Below, piece after piece: positions 55,720 through 62,373 of a stretch of DNA of 62,373 bases. The notes under the pieces were generated by a model. It did not search any database. It was not told the DNA's origin and saw nothing but the letters and a program-made list of their open reading frames with translations. The DNA lies in NCBI GenBank assembly GCA_036279355.1, contig DASUJH010000016.1:1-62373 (forward strand). The letters run 5' to 3'. Each line of letters begins with the position of its first letter. Within the stretch, counting starts at the first letter, position 1. The translations under genes and the position numbers were made by a program. This DNA comes from Gemmatimonadales bacterium. GTDB lineage: Bacteria > Gemmatimonadota > Gemmatimonadetes > Gemmatimonadales > GWC2-71-9.

Positions 55720-58332
55720 ATGCATCCTCAGTGGCAGGGCATGGAAGATGCCCGTCGCCGTGCTGTGCATATCGCATGTCGGCGCCTCGCGCGCCACCGA
55801 TCCCGTCCGGTCTCCGTTGCGCGGGCCGGCGCCGCTCTCGGCTTCGTGCCGTGCATGGCCTTGGCGCTTGCGTTGGCCGCCACCGCATGCGGCGGTAACG
55901 ACCTCACGCTGCCCGCCGAGAGCGTCGCCGCGAAGATCGTGGTCCTGGGCGGCGACAAGCAGAGCGGCACGGTGGGCGGTGTGCTCGGCGACAGTATCGC
56001 GGTGCGCGTTACCGATTCGAAGGATCGTCCCGTCCAGAACCAGAAGGTGAGCTTCACGCCCGGCGCGAATAGCGGCACCGTGGTGCCGCCGTCGCCGTCC
56101 ACCGACGCCAACGGGCGCGCCGCCGCCGCTTGGCTGCTGGGCGACGTCGCGGGCGCGCAGACCGTCGTGGCAAAGCCCACCGGGAATGGTGCGCCGGCAA
56201 ATCTCTCGGCGACGTTCACGGCGACGGCGGCGGCATCGCCCCCGGCGAGGGTTGCGAAGTCGGCCGGCGACGGCCAGACCGCGAACGCGGGCAGCGAGGT
56301 GGCCGTGCCGCCGGCCGTCAAGGTGACCGACGCCAATGACAATCCGGTGGCGGGCGTCGCCGTCACCTTCGCGGTGACCGGGGGCGGCGGCAGCGTGGCG
56401 CCCATCACGCCGGTCAAGACCAATGCGAACGGCGTCGCCTCGGCCACCTCGTGGCGGCTCGGCGTGATCGCGGGGCGGAATACGCTGACGGCGACCGCCG
56501 CCGGCACGGGGCCGCAAGGAAATCCCGCGACGTTCATCGCGACCGGCACGATCGGCATCAGCAACAAACTCGTCTTCGTCGTGCAGCCGTCCAACGCCAC
56601 GGTGGGCGCGGCGATCACGCCCGCCGTCAAGGTCCAGGTCCAGGATGCCGCGGGCAACGTGGTGACGGGCGCTAGCAACCAGATCACAGTCGCGCTGGGC
56701 AGCAATGCGACCGGCGCATCCCTGGGCGGCACGACGACGGTGAGCGCGGTGAACGGCACGGCGACGTTCGCCAATCTGACGGTTAATCGGCCGGGGACGG
56801 GCTACACGCTCACCGCGCTGGCTTCAGGCCTCGTGAGTGCGGAGAGCAACGCCTTCAATGTGGCCGGCGGCAGCACCACGACCAACGTGACGGTGCCCGC
56901 CGGCGCCACCGTGGTCGGCCAAGCCTACACAGTGAGCTTCAGCGTGAACCCGGTGCCGCCCGCGAGCGGCACGCCGACCGGATCGGTGACCGTGAGCGAC
57001 GGCGCCGGTGCCACGTGCCAGGCCTCCGCGCCCAGCGGAAGCTGCTCCCTGCTCTCGACCACCGCGGGCGTCAAGACCGTCACCGCGAGCTACAGCGGCG
57101 ACGGCACGTTCTCTCCCAGCATCTCGGCCGGTGCCGCGCACCAGGTGAACCAGGCGACGACTACGACCGTCATCGCCTCAGATACGCCGGACCCCTCGGT
57201 CTTCGGCCAGTCCATCACCGTGAGCTATACCTTGACGGTGAACGGGCCGGGAAGCGGCGATCCCGCCGGCAACGTGGTCGTGGCGCTGCAAGGCGCCGGC
57301 GGCTGCACCGGCACCGTAGCCGCCGGCCAGTGCAGCTTCGTGCCGACCGCGGTCGTCGCGAGCGCGAATCTCACCGCGGCCTACCAGGGTTCGGCCGATT
57401 TCGCCGGAAGCACCAGCTCGCCACGCACGCATACGGTGAGCGCGGCGAGCACGACGACCATGGTCACGACTTCGAAGACGCCTTCCGACTTCGGCGAGAG
57501 CGTGACCTTCACGGCCACGGTCGCCGCGGCGGCGCCTGGTGCGGGCACACCGACCGGCAACGTGCAGTTCCAGATCGACGGCTCGAATTCCGGCTCGCCT
57601 GTCGCCCTCTCGAGCGGCAAGGCGACCCTCACGACGAGCACGCTGGCGCCGGGCACGCACACCGTGAGCGCGAGCTACGCGGGAACGGCGAGCTTCAAGT
57701 CGAGCAGCGGCTCGCTGACCGGCGGGCAGACGGTGGGAGCCGCCGGGACCAACACCTCCGTGAGCTCCAGCAACGCGAGCTCCGTGTTCGGTGAGGGCGT
57801 CACGTTCACGGCCACCGTGTCCGGCTCGGGCGGTACGCCGGGAGGGACGGTGACGTTCAAGGACAATGCGACGTGCGCGAGTGGCACCGGGACGATCGCG
57901 AGCGCGTCGCTCAACGGTGCAGGGACTGCGAGCTCTGGCGCGATCGGCACGCTAAGCGTCGGCGCGCACACCATTCGCGCGTGCTACGCCGGGTCCGGGA
58001 GCTTCGGCCCGTCGGAGGGGACCACGGCGCAGCTAGTTGGCCAAGCCAGCACAACGACCACCATCACCGGGTTCAGCCCCGAGCCCTCGACGGTCGGCAG
58101 TGCCGTGACGGTCACATTCACAGTTGTGGTGAACGCGCCCGGCGCAGGCACGCCGACCGGCACGGTGAATGTGAGCACCGACGGGACGGAGAGCTGCTCC
58201 GCGAGCGTTCAAATCGGCCAATGCGATATCACGTTTACGGCGTCCGGGACTCGCCAGGTCACCGCCACCTACGCGGGTGACGGTAATTTCAGCACCTCGG
58301 CAGCGACCGAACCTCACTTGGTAACTCCTTGA
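55720..58332 (+). CDS. Ig-like repeat lipoprotein 1 of 4
   Basis: This 870-residue protein has a long basic N-terminus (residues 1-38), a hydrophobic signal ending LAATAC, and then the tag CGGNDLTLP. Two Big_1/invasin-type Ig domains follow (GDKQSGTVGG and GDGQTANAGS starts), then a beta domain beginning LVFVVQPSNATVGAA, and at least five Ig-like repeats of the Big_3_5 type with PTGSVTVSDG and VTASYSGDGTFSPS wording. ATG 55720 has AGGA eight bases upstream. The protein should be a cell-surface or outer-membrane lipoprotein that extends as a beta-rich rod. It may serve adhesion or surface coverage; no enzyme domain is seen. Confidence 0.85.
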   Translation: MHPQWQGMEDARRRAVHIACRRLARHRSRPVSVARAGAALGFVPCMALALALAATACGGNDLTLPAESVAAKIVVLGGDKQSGTVGGVLGDSIAVRVTDSKDRPVQNQKVSFTPGANSGTVVPPSPSTDANGRAAAAWLLGDVAGAQTVVAKPTGNGAPANLSATFTATAAASPPARVAKSAGDGQTANAGSEVAVPPAVKVTDANDNPVAGVAVTFAVTGGGGSVAPITPVKTNANGVASATSWRLGVIAGRNTLTATAAGTGPQGNPATFIATGTIGISNKLVFVVQPSNATVGAAITPAVKVQVQDAAGNVVTGASNQITVALGSNATGASLGGTTTVSAVNGTATFANLTVNRPGTGYTLTALASGLVSAESNAFNVAGGSTTTNVTVPAGATVVGQAYTVSFSVNPVPPASGTPTGSVTVSDGAGATCQASAPSGSCSLLSTTAGVKTVTASYSGDGTFSPSISAGAAHQVNQATTTTVIASDTPDPSVFGQSITVSYTLTVNGPGSGDPAGNVVVALQGAGGCTGTVAAGQCSFVPTAVVASANLTAAYQGSADFAGSTSSPRTHTVSAASTTTMVTTSKTPSDFGESVTFTATVAAAAPGAGTPTGNVQFQIDGSNSGSPVALSSGKATLTTSTLAPGTHTVSASYAGTASFKSSSGSLTGGQTVGAAGTNTSVSSSNASSVFGEGVTFTATVSGSGGTPGGTVTFKDNATCASGTGTIASASLNGAGTASSGAIGTLSVGAHTIRACYAGSGSFGPSEGTTAQLVGQASTTTTITGFSPEPSTVGSAVTVTFTVVVNAPGAGTPTGTVNVSTDGTESCSASVQIGQCDITFTASGTRQVTATYAGDGNFSTSAATEPHLVTP

Positions 58333-58416
58333 TGCCACTCACGATGCGCCGGCACCCCTTCCGCCCGCTCGGCCCGCCCGTACCTTAGCCTTGACTCTTG
58401 GCGGAACTCGGCTGCT

Positions 58417-60072
58417 ATGCCTGCATCTCGCGCCATCGCCTCGCTTGCCGATTCCGTCCGCGCCCCCCGTGCGCCGCGCGGCGTGTTGGCCTGGGTGGCG
58501 GCCTGCGCGGGCTTGGCCGTTGCCGCGGCGTGCGGCGGCAGCGACCTCCTCCTGCCGAGTGACAACGCCGCCGCTTCCATCACGATCGCCGCCGGCGACG
58601 GCCAGTCGGCCGCAGCCGGCGCGACGCTGCCCGACTCCGTCGCCGTGCGCGTGACCGACGCGAACGGGCGTCCCGTCGCCGGGCAACGCGTGGCGTTCGT
58701 CGTGACGGCCGGCGCGGGGGCCGCCGCGCCGGATACCGCACTCACCGACGCACAGGGCCGTGCCGCCGCGCACTGGACCCTTGGCGGGAGCGCCGGCGCG
58801 CAGACCCTCGAGGCCCGCGTGGTGGGCGCGAGCGCGGCCCTCGCGGCCCATTTCGCGGCCACCGCAACCGCCGGCACGCCGGCCCGGCTCGCGCTCGTGA
58901 GCGGCGACAAGCAAACGGCCGCCGCGGGGAGCGCGCTCCCCGATTCGCTGGTGGTGCGCGCCACCGACGCGGACGGCAATCCTGCGCCCGGCGCGCATGT
59001 GGTGTGGACCTTGTCCGGCGGCGGGTCGGTGAATGCCACGAACACCACCACGGGCGCCGACGGTCGAGCGGCCGTGCAGCGCGTCCTCGGTTCCAGGATC
59101 GGCGAGGCGCGCACGGTCGCGACCGCGGCCGGTCTCGCCGGTTCACCGATCACGTTTTCCGCGAGCGCCACGGTGGGAGGCGCGAGCGCGCTCGCCGTCG
59201 TTCGCCAGCCGTCCGCGTCGGCCCAGCAACGGACGCCGTTTTCCCGCCAGCCGCAGGTGCAGCTGACCGACGCCTTCGGCAACGCCGTGCGCCAGGCCGG
59301 GATCGCCATCTCGGCCGAGCTTCCGAGTGACGCGGGCGGCGTGCTGGACGGCCAGCTCACTGCCTCCACCGACGCGAGCGGACTGGCCACCTTCATAGAT
59401 CTGGCCCTGCACGGGGCGGCGACGAGCTACACGCTGCGGTTTTCCAACGCCGGCTCCGCGATTGCGCCGGCGGTCTCGGATCCGATCGCACTGAGCCCGG
59501 GGCCGGTGAGCGGCAGCCGCTCGAGTGTCACGGTCAATCCATCGTCGATTCCGGCCGCGGGCACCAGCACCGTCACGGTGGCCGCGCGCGACGAATTCGA
59601 CAACCCGATCGCCGGCGTGTCCGCGTCCGCCAGCTCGAGCGGCGCCTCGGCGACGATCGCGCCGGCCTCGGCGCCCACCAACGCTTCGGGGGCCGCCACG
59701 TTCAGTTTCAGCGCGACGAAGGTCGGCAGCTACACGATCACCGCCAAGGTGGGCGGCATCGCCGTCGCGACACCGGCCACCGTCACGGTGACGAAGGCGC
59801 CGAGCACCACGACGATCACCGGCGTCACCGAGAGCCGGAACTTCCTGCTTCGGCTCGTTCGCGTGTCGTTCACCGTGATGTCGGCGACAGCGCAGACGCC
59901 GACCGGCAAAGTGGCCGTAACCGACGGCCCCGACTCCTGCACCGCCGACGTGGCGAGCGGATTCTGCTCGTTCGTCCCCTCGGTGCGCGGGACGACTACG
60001 ATCACGGCGACGTATTCGGGCGACGACACCTTCGCCCCGAGCTCGGGGAAGACGACGTTCGATGTCCAGTGA
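58417..60072 (+). CDS. Ig-like repeat lipoprotein 2 of 4
   Basis: This 551-residue paralog has a signal ending AVAAAC and the tag CGGSDLLLP. It has two Big_1-type domains (AGDGQSAAAG, SGDKQTAAAG), then LAVVRQPSASAQQRTPF and a further Big_1/filamin-like region with SSIPAAGTSTVTVAARDEFD, ending in one Big_3_5-like unit (PTGKVAVTDG, ITATYSGDDTFAPSS). It begins 84 bases after the first copy and its end overlaps the next gene by 11 bases. Confidence 0.85.
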   Translation: MPASRAIASLADSVRAPRAPRGVLAWVAACAGLAVAAACGGSDLLLPSDNAAASITIAAGDGQSAAAGATLPDSVAVRVTDANGRPVAGQRVAFVVTAGAGAAAPDTALTDAQGRAAAHWTLGGSAGAQTLEARVVGASAALAAHFAATATAGTPARLALVSGDKQTAAAGSALPDSLVVRATDADGNPAPGAHVVWTLSGGGSVNATNTTTGADGRAAVQRVLGSRIGEARTVATAAGLAGSPITFSASATVGGASALAVVRQPSASAQQRTPFSRQPQVQLTDAFGNAVRQAGIAISAELPSDAGGVLDGQLTASTDASGLATFIDLALHGAATSYTLRFSNAGSAIAPAVSDPIALSPGPVSGSRSSVTVNPSSIPAAGTSTVTVAARDEFDNPIAGVSASASSSGASATIAPASAPTNASGAATFSFSATKVGSYTITAKVGGIAVATPATVTVTKAPSTTTITGVTESRNFLLRLVRVSFTVMSATAQTPTGKVAVTDGPDSCTADVASGFCSFVPSVRGTTTITATYSGDDTFAPSSGKTTFDVQ

Positions 60073-61108
60073 GCCGCGCGGCCTCCGCCGCCCCTCGCCG
60101 GCACTCCTCGTCGCCGCCATCGGCGCCGCGGCGGGCGCGGCCTTTGCCTGCGGTGGCAGTGACCTTCTCCTTCCAGGCGACATCCCCGCGGTCACCATCG
60201 CCGCCGTCTCGGGAAACGGGCAGACCGCGCCCGCCGGGGGCGCGCTCCCCGCGCCCCTCGTCGTGAAGGCCACCGACGGCGCCGGCCAGCCGGTCGCCGG
60301 GCTCGCCATCGCGTGGAGCGTCACCGGCGGCGGCAGCCTCAACACCTCGAGCACGGCAACGGGCGCCGATGGCCGTGCCTCCGTCGAGCGCATTCTCGGC
60401 CCCGACGCGGGCACCCAGAAGACGACTGCGAGCGCGGACAACGCCGCCGGCTCGCCGGTCACGTTCACGGCGATCGCCACGGCCATTGAGCTCCCGGCAC
60501 CCACGACGACCTCGATCACGAGCGTGAAGCCGGAGCCCTCGACCGTGTTCGCGCCGTATACGGTCGCCTTTACCGTGACGGCAGCCGCACCGGTCGGCAA
60601 TCCGACCGGCACCGTCACGGTGAGCGACGGAAGCGCCACGTGCTCGGCATCCGTGGCCGATGGCCAGTGCGCCCTCACCCCCACTACGGCGAGCGACAAG
60701 ACCATCACCGCCTCCTATGCCGGCGATGCCGATCACCTGCCGAGCAGCGGAAGCGCGCAGCACCACGTGGATCATGTCGCCGCGGAGGCCAGCGGACCCA
60801 GCTCGAGCGACCCGGTGATCAGCCAGGGGCAGCGGGTGACTTTCACCACGAGTGTCACTCCCAAGGTGAGCGTGCACGGGGCGCCGGCCCCGAGTGGCAG
60901 CGTCACCTTCCAGCGGGGCGCCTGCGGGGCCGGCGGCACGCTGCTTAGCGAAAAGCCGATCGCGCTCGACGATGAGGGCCGCGCCTCGTTCACCACCCGC
61001 GAGCTTCCGGTGGGAACCTATCTCGTCGTCGCATGCTACGGCGGCGATTCGATTTACGGGGCCGCCGCGAGCCCCGGCGTCCCGCAGACCGTGCTGCCGA
61101 AGCTGTGA
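60062..61108 (+). CDS. Ig-like repeat lipoprotein 3 of 4
   Basis: This 348-residue paralog has a signal ending GAAFAC and the tag CGGSDLLLP, identical to copy 2. It is the shortest: one Big_1-type domain (SGNGQTAPAG, GADGRASVERILG) and two Big_3_5-type units (PTGTVTVSDG, ITASYAGDADHLPSSG, then PSGSVTFQRG). Its start lies inside the last codons of copy 2, so the two are translationally coupled. Confidence 0.85.
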   Translation: MSSEPRGLRRPSPALLVAAIGAAAGAAFACGGSDLLLPGDIPAVTIAAVSGNGQTAPAGGALPAPLVVKATDGAGQPVAGLAIAWSVTGGGSLNTSSTATGADGRASVERILGPDAGTQKTTASADNAAGSPVTFTAIATAIELPAPTTTSITSVKPEPSTVFAPYTVAFTVTAAAPVGNPTGTVTVSDGSATCSASVADGQCALTPTTASDKTITASYAGDADHLPSSGSAQHHVDHVAAEASGPSSSDPVISQGQRVTFTTSVTPKVSVHGAPAPSGSVTFQRGACGAGGTLLSEKPIALDDEGRASFTTRELPVGTYLVVACYGGDSIYGAAASPGVPQTVLPKL

Positions 61109-61155
61109 TCTAGCTCCTATCCAGGCCTCCGGTCGGACCGCTATCTGTAGCGTGA

Positions 61156-61175
61156 CCTTTCAATTCTTCGAAAGG
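61156..61175. repeat. short inverted repeat before Ig-like gene 4
   Basis: CCTTTC pairs with GAAAGG around an 8-base AT-rich loop, ten bases before ATG 61186. It could act as an operator or regulate translation of the fourth copy. Nothing else is clear in the 77-base gap. Confidence 0.4.
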
Positions 61176-61185
61176 GCTCGCACGG

Positions 61186-62373
61186 ATGCGTTACCTGCCA
61201 GTCGCGCTGCTCGGGGCGGCCTTGTCATTCGCGTGTGGCGGCGAGGACCTCGTGCTTCCAGCCGAGGGCGAGCCCGCTGCGGTCGCGATCGTACAAGGGG
61301 ACGGCCAAACCGCCAAAGTTGGCGCGGCGCTGGATGACTCGCTGGTCGTACGCGTCACCGATACGCGCGACCGGCCCGTGGCCGACGCCACCGTCGCGTT
61401 CGTGCTCATCGACGGCAGCGGCCAGATCACGATCAATGCCGGGCAGCTCAGGCCCGATACCGTCCGGACTGACGCGGATGGCCGCGCGGCTTCGCGCTGG
61501 ACGCTCGGCGCCTCCGCCGGTGCCCAGCGAGCCGAGGCGCGCGTGGTGGGTGCGGCGAATCCCCTCATCGCGAAATTCACGGCCACGGCGGGTGCGGGAC
61601 GTGCCGCCGCGCTCGCGGCGGTAAGCGGCGACAAGCAGTCCGCCCCCGCGGGCGCCCCGCTGCCTGACTCGCTCGTGGTTCGTGCGAGCGACGCGGCCGG
61701 CAATCCCGTCGCCGGCGCCTCGGTCACCTGGAGCGTGACCGGCGGCGGCAGCGTGAGCGCGCCGACCACGGCGACCGACGCCGCGGGCCTCACGGCCGTG
61801 CAGCGTATCCTCGGCCCCAACGCGGGTGCGCAGGCTGCGGTCGCCCGCACGGCGGGTGTGAGTGCGCCCGTCATCTTCACGGCCACGGCCACCGCCGGCT
61901 CCGCGGCCAGGATTTCCATCATCTCAGGAAACAATCAGTCCGCCGCGGCCGGATCGGCGCTGCCCGCGCCGCTCGTGGTGCGGATCGTCGATGCCGACGC
62001 CAACGGCGTGCCGGGTCGCTCGGTCGCGTGGGTCATCGGGCAGGGTGGGGGCAGTGCCAATCCGGCCACGAGCAAGACCGACGCAAACGGACAGGCATCC
62101 ACAAGCTGGACGCTCGGCCCCGCCGCCGGGACCAACACGCTTACGGCAGTCGTGTCGGACGTGGGCTCCGTTGTGTTCACCGCGAGTGCCGGGCCCAGCG
62201 GCAGCCGATCGGGCGTGTCCGCGTCGCCCACGACCTTCGTCGCGGGCCAGGGCTCGTCCAACGTCACGGTGACCGTGCGCGATGCGGGCGGCAATCCGCT
62301 CTCGGGCATCGCGGTGAGGATCGCGGCGAGCGGCGACGGCAACACGATCGCGCAGCCGAACGGCCCCACCAAT
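61186..62373 (+). CDS. Ig-like repeat lipoprotein 4 of 4 (runs off the window)
   Basis: The frame is open from ATG 61186 to the last base, 396 codons without a stop. The signal ends LSFAC with Cys17, and the tag reads CGGEDLVLP. Three Big_1-type Ig domains follow at intervals of about 100 residues (QGDGQTAKVG, SGDKQSAPAG, SGNNQSAAAG), each with a TDANG or TDADG turn and a WTLG or RILG strand. A fourth unit begins with SGVSASPTTFVAGQ. The C-terminus and full repeat number are not known. Confidence 0.85.
   Translation, partial: MRYLPVALLGAALSFACGGEDLVLPAEGEPAAVAIVQGDGQTAKVGAALDDSLVVRVTDTRDRPVADATVAFVLIDGSGQITINAGQLRPDTVRTDADGRAASRWTLGASAGAQRAEARVVGAANPLIAKFTATAGAGRAAALAAVSGDKQSAPAGAPLPDSLVVRASDAAGNPVAGASVTWSVTGGGSVSAPTTATDAAGLTAVQRILGPNAGAQAAVARTAGVSAPVIFTATATAGSAARISIISGNNQSAAAGSALPAPLVVRIVDADANGVPGRSVAWVIGQGGGSANPATSKTDANGQASTSWTLGPAAGTNTLTAVVSDVGSVVFTASAGPSGSRSGVSASPTTFVAGQGSSNVTVTVRDAGGNPLSGIAVRIAASGDGNTIAQPNGPTN

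Noticed and set aside
1-62373. CRISPR arrays, insertion sequences, phage or conjugation genes
   Set aside because: No spaced direct repeats of CRISPR type, no transposase or integrase motif and no terminal repeats with target duplications were seen.

Overview
The window reads as chromosomal DNA of a high-GC (roughly 70%), Gram-negative, aerobic heterotroph. Periplasmic PQQ dehydrogenases, many predicted lipoproteins with a Cys lipobox, two caa3-type oxidase modules and a tandem family of Ig-like lipoproteins starting with ACGG point to Gemmatimonadota or a similar soil/sediment phylum. This placement is an inference from gene content; no rRNA is present to test it. GTG starts and 1-16 base overlaps between genes are frequent. 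No IS element, phage gene or CRISPR array was seen, and the only likely DNA-binding protein is a toxin-antitoxin antitoxin.

Left third (1-22958): a cation/proton antiporter and an SMP-30-like lipoprotein precede a tight run (2628-13034). It holds a PQQ dehydrogenase, cytochrome c, a second (XoxF-like) PQQ dehydrogenase, a XoxJ-like binding protein, a lipoprotein cytochrome c, then caa3 oxidase subunits II, I and III, a small membrane protein and another cytochrome c. Both dehydrogenases carry the Asp-x-Asp arrangement linked to lanthanide use, so the run can be read as a complete path from alcohol or aldehyde to O2. After a repeat-built membrane protein and a Ca2+/H+ antiporter comes a second oxidase module (15394-20382: subunits II, I, III, a membrane protein, CtaG), then an FNT-family channel, an EamA exporter and a class IV aminotransferase.

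Middle (22959-27932): five tRNA genes (His, Trp, Glu-CTC, Glu-TTC, Lys), an alpha/beta hydrolase, an AsmA-like protein, a VOC protein with no ordinary start codon, a small conserved hypothetical, and a 646-base gene-free island full of hairpins that ends in a strong terminator and may encode a structured RNA.

Right half (27933-55579): a divergent locus is driven from a 52-base hub at 37532-37583. The minus arm (11 genes, most overlapping) encodes two Opp/Dpp-type permeases, a HAD protein, a nucleotidyltransferase, an ATP-grasp ligase, a class III aminotransferase, two CDP-alcohol phosphotransferases, a Gfo/Idh/MocA oxidoreductase, a flippase-like protein and a small membrane protein. The plus arm encodes the matching binding protein, a GHMP sugar kinase, a cytosolic heparinase II/III-like protein, a second class III aminotransferase, two amidohydrolase-fold proteins, a DHDPS-family aldolase, a dihydroorotate-dehydrogenase-like protein, an inserted VapBC pair and an OSBS/NSAR-type enolase-superfamily enzyme. 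Together they suggest uptake of a glycan- or peptide-like compound and synthesis of an amino-sugar or cyclitol lipid headgroup, a system I cannot match to a named pathway. A sulfite-oxidase-like molybdoenzyme, small proteins, a GH38 alpha-mannosidase, a Cys-cluster protein and SURF1 follow.

Right edge (55720-62373): four tandem paralogous Ig-like lipoproteins, the last cut by the window end. All share a tag directly after the acylated cysteine.
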